A DNA stretch of 64,000 nt from Sinorhizobium numidicum (GTDB lineage: Bacteria > Pseudomonadota > Alphaproteobacteria > Rhizobiales > Rhizobiaceae), in the NCBI RefSeq assembly GCF_029892045.1, contig NZ_CP120367.1, forward strand, positions 930,001-994,000. Reading direction: 5' to 3'. Numbering within the stretch: position 1 is the first letter of the stretch; each line of letters begins with the position of its first letter. The notes under the pieces were generated by a model. The model saw only the letters and a list, made by a program, of their open reading frames with translations, searched no databases and was not told the DNA's origin. This document shows positions 51,275 through 59,861 of this stretch, piece by piece. Position numbers and translations under genes: made by a program.

Positions 51275-52509
51275 CGAATCTTTCCTTCCTTCACGGCCGT
51301 CTCATACCAGGAGGCCAGCAGTTGCCGCTCTTCTTCGGTGATACCAGTTACATTGGCAGGCGGCATGGCGCGCGAACGGCCCGCCTGCAGATAGATTTCG
51401 CGGGCATGCGAGACGATGTCGCGTTCGCTTTCAAGAACGACGCCCTTGGGCGGCACGATGATGCCCTCCCAGCCAGGTTCCCTGGCATGGCACATGGAAC
51501 AGCGTCCGAGCACCGTGTCGCGTATTTTTGAAAAGTCCGCCTCTGCAACGACCGCCTGCTCGGCCGTCGAGGCCCTTGCCTCTCCGCCCTCGGAAAGAAC
51601 CTTCGGCACGGTCGAAAGCCACATGATGGCGATGAAAAGCAGCACGGTGACCAGCCAGGTCCACGTCGGGTTGCCTTTGCGCGCGTGCCGGGTGTTGAAC
51701 CAGTGACGGATCGTGACGCCCATCAGGAAGACGAGCGAGGCGATGATCCAGTTGTACTGGGTACCGAAGGCCAGCGGATAATGGTTCGACAGCATCAGGA
51801 ACAGCACCGGTAGCGTCAGATAGTTGTTATGCGTTGACCGCTGCTTTGCCTGTTTGCCGAGAGCCGGATCCGGCGTGCGGCCGGCGATCAGGTCGGCAAT
51901 GACCTTTTTCTGGTTCGGGATGATGATGAAGAACACGTTGGCCGACATGATCGTCGCCGTAAAGGCACCGAGATGCAGATATGCGGCGCGGCCGGTAAAG
52001 AGCTGTGTATAGCCCCAGGCGACCGCGACGAGCACGAAATAGAGCAGCACCATCAGCCGCGTGTTGTCGCTGCCGAGCGGCGATCGGCAGATCGCGTCAT
52101 AGGCAAGCCAGCCGAAGCCAAGCGACGCGAGCGAAATGGCAATAGCGGTTGGCTTCGAGACGTCGAGCACGTTGGGATCGATCAGATAGAGATCCGCGCC
52201 GGCGTAATAAAGGAGTGCGAGCATGCCGAAGCCCGAAAGCCAAGTGACGTAGGATTCCCATTTGAACCAGATCAGGTGCTCGGGCATGTTCTCCGGCGCG
52301 ACCAGGTACTTCTGGATGTGATAGAAACCGCCGCCGTGGACCTGCCATTCCTCGCCATAGGCGCCAACCGGCAGCCCCTGTCGCTGTCTCAAGCCCAGAT
52401 CGAGCGCGACGAAATAGAACGACGAACCGATCCAGGCGATGCCGGTGATGACATGCAGCCATCTTACCGCGAATGTCAGCCAGTCCCAGGCAATGGCATA
52501 TTCGTACAT
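51271..52509 (-). CDS. puuD: PuuD-type urate oxidase (membrane protein with cytochrome c domain)
   Basis: The 412-residue protein has an N-terminal half of about eight membrane spans with conserved His (LHVITGIAWIGSSFYFVALD, HGGGFYHIQKY). A C-terminal cytochrome c domain has CSMCH (Cys337, Cys340, His341) and the axial Met382 in MPPANV. PuuD proteins oxidise urate to 5-hydroxyisourate and pass electrons to the respiratory chain, giving no H2O2, unlike classical uricase. No other urate oxidase was seen in the window. GGGAG precedes the ATG. Confidence 0.92.
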   Translation of the reverse strand: MYEYAIAWDWLTFAVRWLHVITGIAWIGSSFYFVALDLGLRQRQGLPVGAYGEEWQVHGGGFYHIQKYLVAPENMPEHLIWFKWESYVTWLSGFGMLALLYYAGADLYLIDPNVLDVSKPTAIAISLASLGFGWLAYDAICRSPLGSDNTRLMVLLYFVLVAVAWGYTQLFTGRAAYLHLGAFTATIMSANVFFIIIPNQKKVIADLIAGRTPDPALGKQAKQRSTHNNYLTLPVLFLMLSNHYPLAFGTQYNWIIASLVFLMGVTIRHWFNTRHARKGNPTWTWLVTVLLFIAIMWLSTVPKVLSEGGEARASTAEQAVVAEADFSKIRDTVLGRCSMCHAREPGWEGIIVPPKGVVLESERDIVSHAREIYLQAGRSRAMPPANVTGITEEERQLLASWYETAVKEGKIR

Positions 52510-52657
52510 GCACGTCTCCCATTTCTCTGGGCGGCATTATGTGTCATTGCTTGGGGAGACGAGAACGGCGCCAGGCCACCAACTCTTTCAAAAAAAACTA
52601 TAAAATCACTTCGGAGCTGGCACGCTAGTTTGAGTCCTGAGAAGCAGAGGCGGGAGC

Positions 52658-53572
52658 ATGTCCTATCTCGATAATGTGCGCGTTTTCGTGCGTGTCGTGG
52701 AACTTGGAACGCTGTCGGCCGCCGGCCGCGACCAGCGCGTGACCCCCGCCGTCGCCAGCAACAGGATCAAGGAGTTGGAGCGCCAACTGGGGGTGCGCCT
52801 TTTCAACCGCACCACCCGCAAATTGACCCCGACCGAACATGGCCGTGTCTTCTACGACGGCGCCGTCAAGATCCTCGAAGCGGTGAACGAGGCCGAAAGC
52901 GCCGTCACCGATCTTTCACGCAATCCCAAGGGAGCGCTGAAGATCACCGCACCGCTTGGCATCGGTCGGCGGTTGATCGCAACCGGCATCCCGGAATTCC
53001 ACGACAAATATCCGGATATCGAAGTGCGCCTGCGCCTCTCAGACCACAACGTCGACATCCTGAGCGAAGGCGTCGATGTCGCCTTCAAGCTCGGCATACT
53101 CGAGGATTCGAACCTGCGCATGCGCGGGATCATGAATTGCGATCGCGTGATCTGCGGCTCGCCGCTCTATTTCGAAAAAAGCGGCATACCGACAACGCCC
53201 GACGAACTCATCACCGATCGCCACGACTGTCTGTTGCTTCGCTACCCCGGTTCCAAGGAATACTACTGGACGCTGCAGACCGGCGACGGCGTGCGCAAGT
53301 TCGAAGTGGCCGGTCCTTATGATTCCGACGATGGCGACGTCCTCACGCAATGGGCCCTCGACGGCCGTGGCATCATCAACAAGCCGCTGTTCGAGGTGAA
53401 GCAATTTATCAGCGATGGCTTGCTCGTGCCTATCCTGGAGGAGACGCCCCCGCTCAGCGCCCAACTCGCGGCGATCTATCCGCACAAGCGGTTCCAGGAT
53501 CCGAAAGTGCGCCTGATCATAGACTTCATGGCCGAACGATGTCAGCGGCTGATCGGCAAGATGCTGGCTTAA
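52658..53572 (+). CDS. LysR-family regulator (purine catabolism candidate)
   Basis: This 304-residue regulator has the helix-turn-helix FVRVVELGTLSAAGRDQRVTPAVASNRIKELERQLGVRLFNRTTRKL. The effector domain includes KGALKITAPLGIGRRLIA and DILSEGVDVAFKLGILEDSNLRMRG, placing it in the CrgA/AaeR-like branch. It is divergent from puuD with 148 bases between, so it probably controls puuD-guaD and perhaps the xdh operon. The inducer is not known; urate or another purine is a guess from context. Confidence 0.88.
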   Translation: MSYLDNVRVFVRVVELGTLSAAGRDQRVTPAVASNRIKELERQLGVRLFNRTTRKLTPTEHGRVFYDGAVKILEAVNEAESAVTDLSRNPKGALKITAPLGIGRRLIATGIPEFHDKYPDIEVRLRLSDHNVDILSEGVDVAFKLGILEDSNLRMRGIMNCDRVICGSPLYFEKSGIPTTPDELITDRHDCLLLRYPGSKEYYWTLQTGDGVRKFEVAGPYDSDDGDVLTQWALDGRGIINKPLFEVKQFISDGLLVPILEETPPLSAQLAAIYPHKRFQDPKVRLIIDFMAERCQRLIGKMLA

Positions 53573-53793
53573 GAGGGACGTGCATCGCTCTTTTCGACGT
53601 CAAAGCTAGATCGGCCGACGTGGACCCGCTGTTGCAAGCATGAGCCAGGATGATGCCGTCGCCCACGCTAGATCATCGTGAGACAGGCATTAATCTGCTT
53701 CGGATCCAATGCTAATGAACTCGGACGTGGAACGCGAGAGAAACCGCCCGCACCATGTCGTCCCGCTCTCGCTGGCTTCAAAAAGGAAAAAAG

Positions 53794-53824
53794 GAGGGCG
53801 GCCCCCAAGACTGTTGCCGCCCTC
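53794..53824 (-). terminator. Intrinsic terminator of the Asp/Gly-rich protein gene
   Basis: GAGGGCGGC (53794-53802) pairs with GCCGCCCTC (53816-53824). On the minus strand the stem is followed by CCTTTTTTCC. It lies 16 bases after the stop of the acidic exported-protein gene. Confidence 0.7.
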
Positions 53825-53840
53825 GCATGCTCTTGCGCGT

Positions 53841-54146
53841 TTAACGATTAACGTCAGTCTTGCCGGAGTTGCCGGGCACGCCGTCACCACCGCCGTTGCC
53901 GAAGCCGTTATTGCCGTGCGGACCTTTGCCGTGGCCATCGTCATCGTCATCGTCGTCGCCGTCGTCACCATCGTCGCCGTCACCGTCGTCGCCGTCACCG
54001 TCGCCATTGTCGCCGTCGCCATTGTCGCCGTCGCCGTCGTCGCTTTGATAGTTAGCTTTTGCGACGTCTATCGCAAATGGAGCGGAATATGCCGCCAGCA
54101 GTGCCAAAGCTGTCGACAAGGTAAGAATGCGTGTCAGTTTACTCAT
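53841..54146 (-). CDS. Small exported Asp/Gly-rich repeat protein
   Basis: The 101-residue protein has a signal peptide (SKLTRILTLSTALALLAAYSAPFA). Then comes a stretch of about 45 residues made almost only of Asp and Gly with a few Asn (DGDGDNGDGDN, DGDDGDDGDDDDDDD), and a Gly/Asn tail (GNNGFGNGGGDGVPGNSG). The acidic part has a pI far below that of most proteins and would bind calcium or other cations. It resembles no domain I know. GGGAGGCGACG precedes the ATG, and a terminator follows, so it looks like a real monocistronic gene. Confidence 0.65.
   Translation of the reverse strand: MSKLTRILTLSTALALLAAYSAPFAIDVAKANYQSDDGDGDNGDGDNGDGDGDDGDGDDGDDGDDDDDDDGHGKGPHGNNGFGNGGGDGVPGNSGKTDVNR
53938..54045. 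repeat. GTC/GCC triplet-rich low-complexity tract
   Basis: On the plus strand the tract reads as repeated GTCGCC, GTCGTC, ATCGTC and CCATTGTC units; on the minus strand it codes for the Asp/Gly repeats. Such triplet tracts can expand or shrink by slippage, so repeat number may vary among strains. Confidence 0.8.
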
Positions 54147-54404
54147 CGTCGCCTCCCGTTTGGTGTGGTATTGCGATTTTCGGAAAATTTGCAAAACGCG
54201 ATTTTACTTACGGAGAAACCAGAATTTCACCAACGCGTTATTTTTCGATCAGTACTGACAACACAGCCGACCTTGAATTTTGCAACAATTGCATATTATA
54301 CTATAAGTTTGACAACAAAGAGAAGCAACCAATAGGGATTATCTTCTGGCGCCTGGTTCAGAAAGCAACGCATTCGGGCTATGTCACAGCATGGTATGGC
54401 TACT
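54147..54404. other. AT-rich intergenic stretch
   Basis: These 258 bases are clearly richer in A and T than the surroundings, with runs such as TTTGCAAAACGCGATTTTAC. They probably contain the promoter of the Asp/Gly-rich protein gene. No ORF with coding character was seen. Confidence 0.4.
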
Positions 54405-54506
54405 TGCATGGTTTCTCAAATCGGAGCCGATTGGAGGACAAAATCATGCAGCGATTTAGAGCGTTACAGCGACTTTTGTGCGTCTGAAACGACGCACGGC
54501 GCTGCA
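54405..54506. repeat. RIME-like intergenic palindromic repeat, copy 3
   Basis: TGCATG (54405-54410) and CATGCA (54445-54450) bracket AAATCGG-AGCCGATT. The right half has GTTACAGCG, GTGCGTCTGAAACGACGCAC and CGCTGC. The order and spacing match copy 1, with several base changes. It lies between the acidic-protein gene and xdhC. Confidence 0.75.
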
Positions 54507-54539
54507 AAGGGCGGCGCAGATCTTTCTCGACAGGCGCGA

Positions 54540-55397
54540 TCACGCGCCAACAGGTTTTCCCTGTCTGCGCGGTGGCATGTCGCTGTTCTGCCGATCGTGA
54601 CCCAACACGGCGGTTATGATTTCGGCGGCTGCGAGTGCCGCGATGACCGCCGGCCGCTTGTCTTTGATCGCGCCGCCGATCGGGCAGACGAGCCTGTCGA
54701 GAAGCTTCGGTTGATTGATTTCGTGGGAGAGCCACCTCTTGAAGGTGGCACGCTTCGTCTTCGATCCGATCATGCCGACATAGCAGGCATCTTCTCTGCC
54801 GAGCGCCTCCGTCGCGATCAGGAAATCCAGCGCGTGGTCATGAGTGAGAACGACGAAGGCACTGTCCGGTGGCGCGTCGCGGACCACCGCCTCCGGCATC
54901 GCCGTGAGACAGGTTTCGATCCCCGGGGTATCGACGCCAGAAAGCTCGTGCTCGCGCGTGTCGACGAGCACCGTCCTGACCGGCACCAGCGACAGGGCCG
55001 TGGCGAGCGCATTGCCGACATGGCCGGCTCCGAAGATATAGACGTGCGGCCGCCGTGCGATCTCGCTATCGCTGCGCTGGATGAGCGCGGCCTCGGTTTC
55101 GGTATCAACGGGCTTGAACGACAGCGCCACGCGCCCGCCGCAGCACTGGCCGATCTCCGGGCCGAGGGGAATTATCAGCCTATCCTCGGCGGCGGCTCCC
55201 TGGAGCAGCTTCCGTGCGTGGTCGATCGCCAAATATTCCAACTGGCCGCCGCCGATGGTGGCGAAGGTCCGCTCCTTCGAGACGAGCATCCAGGCATCCG
55301 TATCGCGCGGCGTCGACCCGGCCGCTCCTGCCACTTCGACGAGAATGCAGGCCGTCTCGCGGCTCAGGAAATCCCGTATGTCCTCCGTGCTCGCCAT
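54540..55397 (-). CDS. xdhC: Xanthine dehydrogenase accessory protein XdhC
   Basis: The 285-residue protein has the XdhC N-terminal domain (LVEVAGAAGSTPRDTDAWMLV, GQCCGGRVAL) and a C-terminal Rossmann domain (VYIFGAGHVGNALATALS, VLTHDHALDFLI, YVGMIGSKTKR). It binds molybdenum cofactor, supports its sulfuration, and inserts it into XdhB. It is the last gene of the minus-strand uraH-xdhA-xdhB-xdhC operon. The ATG at 55397 begins the family similarity. Confidence 0.92.
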   Translation of the reverse strand: MASTEDIRDFLSRETACILVEVAGAAGSTPRDTDAWMLVSKERTFATIGGGQLEYLAIDHARKLLQGAAAEDRLIIPLGPEIGQCCGGRVALSFKPVDTETEAALIQRSDSEIARRPHVYIFGAGHVGNALATALSLVPVRTVLVDTREHELSGVDTPGIETCLTAMPEAVVRDAPPDSAFVVLTHDHALDFLIATEALGREDACYVGMIGSKTKRATFKRWLSHEINQPKLLDRLVCPIGGAIKDKRPAVIAALAAAEIITAVLGHDRQNSDMPPRRQGKPVGA

Positions 55398-55460
55398 GCT
55401 CACTGTTCCTGTTCCGCTGCCCGGATGGCGGCGCCTTTCGGGCGACGACTTCAAAGCGCT

Positions 55461-57812
55461 TCACGCATTCGCTTCAACCCGCGACGCTGCGGCGGCGCGC
55501 AAATGCTCGATCGCCATCAAAACGCGTTCGGGCGTTGCCGGCGTATCGATGCGCGGCGGAATACGATAATCCGCAACGCTTGCCGCCGCCATGGATATCG
55601 CTTCGAGAACGGAAATTCCCAGCATGAATGGCGGTTCCCCTACGGCTTTCGAGCGGCGGATCGTCTCCTCGCGATTGACCGACCATTCCGCCAGGCGCAC
55701 GTTGAAGACACGCGGCCGGTCGGAAGCAAGCGGGATCTTGTAGGTCGACGGCGCATGGGTGCGCAGCCGGCCCTTCGCGTCCCACCAGAGTTCTTCCGTC
55801 GTCAGCCAACCCATGCCCTGCACGAAGGCACCTTCGACCTGTCCGAGATCGAGGGCCGGGTTCAGCGACTTGCCGGCGTCGTGGATGATGTCGGTCCGGT
55901 CGACCTGGTACTCCCCGGTCAGCGTGTCGACGCTGACCTCGGAGCACGAGGCGCCGTAAGCATAGTAGTAGAATGGACGCCCTCTGCCCTCGGATCGATC
56001 CCAGTGGATCTTCGGCGTCTTGTAGAAGCCGGCGGCGGAAAGTTGTACTCGGGCCGCATAGGCCGACTTGATGAAATCCGCAAAGGTGACGCGTTCGCTG
56101 CCGATCCGCACCACATTCGGTTCGAACCCGACATCCGCTTCGCTGATACTGTAGCGCTCCGCCGCGAAACGCACGAGCCGCGCCTTGATCTGCTGGGCGG
56201 CATTGGCGGCCGCCATGCCATTGAGATCCGATCCTGAGGAGGCCGCAGTCGCCGAGGTATTCGGCACTTTGCCGGTGGAGGTCGCCGTCACCTTGATCCT
56301 GTCGAGATCGACCTGAAATTCGTCGGCCAAGACCTGCGCTACCTTGGTATAGAGCCCCTGCCCCATCTCGGTTCCGCCGTGGTTCAGGTGGATCGAACCG
56401 TCCGTATAGACATGGACGAGGGCGCCTGCCTGATTGTATTCGGTCTTGGTGAAGGAGATGCCAAACTTCACCGGCGTCAGTGCGATGCCGCGCTTGATGA
56501 CATGGTTTTCGCAGTTGAAGGCGAGGACCGCCTGCCGCCGGGAGGCATAATCCGCGGAAACTTCAAGTTCCTCGATGATCCGCCCGATGATGTTATCTTC
56601 CACCGTCTGGTGGTAGGGCGTCAGATTGCGCCCCTCTTCGCCGTATAAATTGAGCTTGCGGATCTCGAGCGGATCCTTGCCGAGCGTATAGGCGATGTCC
56701 TCGATCATCCGCTCGCCGCCGACCATGCCCTGCGGGCCGCCGAAGCCGCGGAAGGCGGTGTTCGATACCGTATTGGTCTTGAGCGGACGCGAACGCAGCC
56801 GAACATTGGGATAGAAATAGCAATTGTCGGCATGGAAGAGCGCACGGTCGGTGACGGGGCCGGAGAGATCGGCCGAGAAGCCGCAGCGCGCGGCGAAGAC
56901 CGCGTCCACGGCTTCGATCCGGCCGTGGTCATCGAAGCCGACCTTGTAATCGACGTGGAAGTCATGGCGCTTGCCGGTCGCCGTCATGTCGTCATCGCGG
57001 TCGGGGCGGACTTTTACCGCGCGGCGGTATTTCTTCGCCGCGAGCGCCGCGACAGCCGCAAAAAGGTTCGCCTGCGTCTCCTTGCCGCCGAAGCCGCCAC
57101 CCATGCGGCGGACATTCACCGTTACAGCATTGGACGGCACCCTGAGCACTTGAGCGACCATGTGCTGCGTCTCGCTCGGATGCTGGGTAGACGCATAGAC
57201 GGTCACTTCGTCATCCTCTCCAGGGATCGCGAAAGAGATATGACCTTCGAGATAGAAATGATCCTGACCCCCGATCCGCATCTCGCCCTTAACGACATTC
57301 TTCGACTTGGCGAAGCCGGCGTCGATGTCGCCGCGTTCGAGCTTCAAAGGATCAATCACCATTGGGTAGTTTGCGGCCGCCGCTTCGAGGACATCGGTGA
57401 CATGCGGCAGGTCGCGATATTCGATCTTCACCTTCGCGGCCGCCCGCCGCGCTGCATCGCGCGACGTGGCGATCACGGCAAAGATCGGCTGGCCGTGGAA
57501 TTCGACCTTGCCTGTCGCAAACACCGGGTCGTCATGTTTGTGGGCCGGGCTGATATCGTTCTCGCCAGGGATATCATCGGCGGTCAGGATGCCTACGACA
57601 CCTGGACTTGCCCTGACGGCTTCGAAATCGGTCGACAGGATCTCCGCGTGCGCCCGCTGGGATAGGCCGAGATACCCATGCAGCGTGCCGGCGGGCTCTG
57701 GCATATCGTCGATATATTCGGCCGTGCCCGAGACGTGCTTATGACCGGATTCGTGCTTTTCCTTCTCATGAACGCCACCGCGGATGCGGTCGATGGGCTG
57801 CATCACATTCAT
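55461..57812 (-). CDS. xdhB: Xanthine dehydrogenase molybdopterin-binding subunit
   Basis: This 783-residue large subunit oxidises hypoxanthine or xanthine to urate. Moco and substrate segments include GGGFGGKETQANLFA, FRGFGGPQGM (Arg for substrate), GGTEMGQGLYTK, and the catalytic Glu726 in VGEPPFMLG. YGASCSEVSVD is also typical of the family. It forms a heterodimer unit with the XdhA subunit encoded 13 bases upstream. Confidence 0.94.
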   Translation of the reverse strand: MNVMQPIDRIRGGVHEKEKHESGHKHVSGTAEYIDDMPEPAGTLHGYLGLSQRAHAEILSTDFEAVRASPGVVGILTADDIPGENDISPAHKHDDPVFATGKVEFHGQPIFAVIATSRDAARRAAAKVKIEYRDLPHVTDVLEAAAANYPMVIDPLKLERGDIDAGFAKSKNVVKGEMRIGGQDHFYLEGHISFAIPGEDDEVTVYASTQHPSETQHMVAQVLRVPSNAVTVNVRRMGGGFGGKETQANLFAAVAALAAKKYRRAVKVRPDRDDDMTATGKRHDFHVDYKVGFDDHGRIEAVDAVFAARCGFSADLSGPVTDRALFHADNCYFYPNVRLRSRPLKTNTVSNTAFRGFGGPQGMVGGERMIEDIAYTLGKDPLEIRKLNLYGEEGRNLTPYHQTVEDNIIGRIIEELEVSADYASRRQAVLAFNCENHVIKRGIALTPVKFGISFTKTEYNQAGALVHVYTDGSIHLNHGGTEMGQGLYTKVAQVLADEFQVDLDRIKVTATSTGKVPNTSATAASSGSDLNGMAAANAAQQIKARLVRFAAERYSISEADVGFEPNVVRIGSERVTFADFIKSAYAARVQLSAAGFYKTPKIHWDRSEGRGRPFYYYAYGASCSEVSVDTLTGEYQVDRTDIIHDAGKSLNPALDLGQVEGAFVQGMGWLTTEELWWDAKGRLRTHAPSTYKIPLASDRPRVFNVRLAEWSVNREETIRRSKAVGEPPFMLGISVLEAISMAAASVADYRIPPRIDTPATPERVLMAIEHLRAAAASRVEANA

Positions 57813-57825
57813 CGGTCGGACCTTT

Positions 57826-59307
57826 CTAGACAGCCGCCGCGATATTGCGGTCGATCCGGAGGTTCTTCGTGCCCTGCGTTTCCAGATAGAAGCGCCGCAG
57901 GAGATTCTTTGCCACCAGCATGCGGTATTCCGCAGAAGCGCGCCAATCGCTCAGAGGTGTAAAATCCTGCTCGAAGGCGACGATCGCGGCTCTGATGGTG
58001 GCGTTATCCCAGCGCTGACCTTTGAGTGCGGCCTCCACATTCGAGGCGCGCTTGGGCGTTCCTGCCATGCCGCCAAAGACGATGACGGCATCAGGAACCC
58101 GGCCTTCACCGTCGATGGTTATCCGGAACGCACCGCAGACGGCCGAAATATCCTCGTCCAGCCGCTTTGTGACCTTGTAGACCGCGAAGCGGTCGGCATC
58201 GCCGAGGAAGGGAATGCGGACGCTCTCGACGAATTCGCCCCGCTGACGATCCTGCTTGCCGTATTCGATGAAGAAGGCTTCGAGCGGCAGCGTCCGGCGG
58301 CGCGCTCCTTTCCGCAGGGTTATCGCCGCGCCGAGCGCGATCAGCGCCGGCGGTGTGTCGCCGATTGGCGAACCATTGGCGATGTTGCCGCCGATCGTGC
58401 CCATGTTGCGAACCTGCTCTCCGCCGAGCCGGTCCCAGAGCTCGCGAAGTTGCGGGAAATGATGGAGAATGACCGAATAGGCTTCGGTGTAAGTGACGCC
58501 GGCGGCAAGCGTCACGCCGCTACCGTCGATGGAAATCCGGCGCAATTCGTCCAGATGCGAAGTGTGTACGACCGGGGCGATGTCGCGCATGAACTTCGTT
58601 ACCCAGAGGCCGACATCGGTCGAGCCCGCAACGATCGTCGCCTTCGGACTAGATTCGAGCACTGCGGCGAAATCATCCAGAGAGGCAGGCAATACGATGC
58701 GTTCGGCCTCCTGACCGATTTCGACGCGGCGACCGTCCTGCAGCGCGGCCAACTGCCGGCCGATCTTCTCGCGTTCGACAACCAGCGGATCCTTCCCGAC
58801 CTCACCGATAGAGGAAATCGCCTCGGCTGCGCGAATGATCGCAGCATAGCCGGTGCAACGACAGAGATTGCCCTGCAGGGCCTTCTCGATCTCTTGGATG
58901 CTCGGCATCGGATTTTCCATCCAAAGAGCGTAAAGCGACATCACGAAACCGGGCGTACAGAAGCCGCATTGGGAGGCATGCGTGTCGACCATCGCCTGCT
59001 GGACGGGGTGAAGCGGTCCGTTGGGTTCGGCAAGCGCCTCCACCGTCACGACGTGGCAGCCATCGAGCGAGGCGACAAAGCGGATGCAGGCGTTGATCGA
59101 TTCATATTTCAGCTCGCTGCCGTGAAGCCGGCCGACAAGCACCGTGCAGGCGCCGCAGTCTCCCTCCGCGCAACCTTCCTTCGTCCCGCGCAGATTGCGG
59201 TCGATGCGCAGAAAATCGAGCAGCGTTTCGACCGGCGGAACATCGGCAAGCTCGATGAGCCGCTCGTTCAGCAGGAAACGGATGGTATTGCGGACTTCGA
59301 TCGTCAT
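57826..59307 (-). CDS. xdhA: Xanthine dehydrogenase iron-sulfur/FAD subunit
   Basis: The 493-residue subunit has two 2Fe-2S domains and a FAD domain. The plant-type cluster uses Cys46, Cys51, Cys54 and Cys74 (EGCAEGDCGACTVL, NACIRF). The second uses Cys114, Cys117, Cys149 and Cys151 (SQCGFCTPGF, LCRCTGY). The FAD domain has IVAGSTDVGLWVTK and the TIGGNIANGSPIGD flavin loop. It passes electrons from the Mo site to NAD+. It starts seven bases after uraH. Confidence 0.94.
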   Translation of the reverse strand: MTIEVRNTIRFLLNERLIELADVPPVETLLDFLRIDRNLRGTKEGCAEGDCGACTVLVGRLHGSELKYESINACIRFVASLDGCHVVTVEALAEPNGPLHPVQQAMVDTHASQCGFCTPGFVMSLYALWMENPMPSIQEIEKALQGNLCRCTGYAAIIRAAEAISSIGEVGKDPLVVEREKIGRQLAALQDGRRVEIGQEAERIVLPASLDDFAAVLESSPKATIVAGSTDVGLWVTKFMRDIAPVVHTSHLDELRRISIDGSGVTLAAGVTYTEAYSVILHHFPQLRELWDRLGGEQVRNMGTIGGNIANGSPIGDTPPALIALGAAITLRKGARRRTLPLEAFFIEYGKQDRQRGEFVESVRIPFLGDADRFAVYKVTKRLDEDISAVCGAFRITIDGEGRVPDAVIVFGGMAGTPKRASNVEAALKGQRWDNATIRAAIVAFEQDFTPLSDWRASAEYRMLVAKNLLRRFYLETQGTKNLRIDRNIAAAV

Positions 59308-59313
59308 GCCCGG

Positions 59314-59685
59314 TCAGCTCCCGCGATAGGTCGAATAGCCATAGGGTGAAAGCAGGAGCGGCACGTGATAGTGCGCGGCCCGATCTGTGATGCCGAAGCG
59401 GATCGGAATGATGTCAAGGAAAGGATAGGCGCCGCGCTCCGGCATAGAGCCCAGATATTCGCCAGCGTGAAACCGCAGCTCGTAGACCCCGCTCTCCATC
59501 GCGCCGCCGCTGAGCAGCGGCTGCTCGCAACGCCCGTCGTCATTGGTGCGGGTCGAAGCGAGATGCTCCCGCCACTCGCCATCGAGCCGGTAGAGGTCGA
59601 TGCGCAGGTTGCCGGCCGGCCTGCCGCTTGTCGTATCCAGCACGTGTGTTGTCAGCCGCCCGGCGTTTGCACTTTGAGTTTGCAT
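59314..59685 (-). CDS. uraH: 5-hydroxyisourate hydrolase (transthyretin-related)
   Basis: The 123-residue enzyme opens the ring of 5-hydroxyisourate, the unstable product of urate oxidation, to OHCU. It has the first-strand segment [14 protein letters not shown] with the catalytic His, an Arg in the middle (ELRFHAGEY), and the diagnostic C-terminal YRGS. It forms a tetramer like transthyretin. GGAGGAG precedes the ATG. It heads the minus-strand xdh operon and is divergent from the puuE-uraD gene. Confidence 0.93.
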   Translation of the reverse strand: MQTQSANAGRLTTHVLDTTSGRPAGNLRIDLYRLDGEWREHLASTRTNDDGRCEQPLLSGGAMESGVYELRFHAGEYLGSMPERGAYPFLDIIPIRFGITDRAAHYHVPLLLSPYGYSTYRGS

Positions 59686-59861
59686 GCGTGTCGCTCCTCC
59701 AACTCAGTCTCGCAAGTCCCCAACGACGAATATCGGCAGAGCGGGCGCCTTTGTGTAGCAGCTTCATCCTTCGAGACTTTCAAATTTTTCGGGGGGAATT
59801 GGCGCGCTTCTTTGCCGCTACCAATTGGGCATCTAGAGACAATCTCACGAGGAACTGTTGG

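Noticed and set aside
53938..54045. Short tandem repeats suspected to be a CRISPR array
   Set aside because: They are triplet-based repeats inside a coding region with no separate spacers and no cas genes nearby.
57784..59349. A 521-codon plus-strand frame opposite xdhA
   Set aside because: The minus-strand gene has full 2Fe-2S and FAD motifs; the opposite frame shows none.
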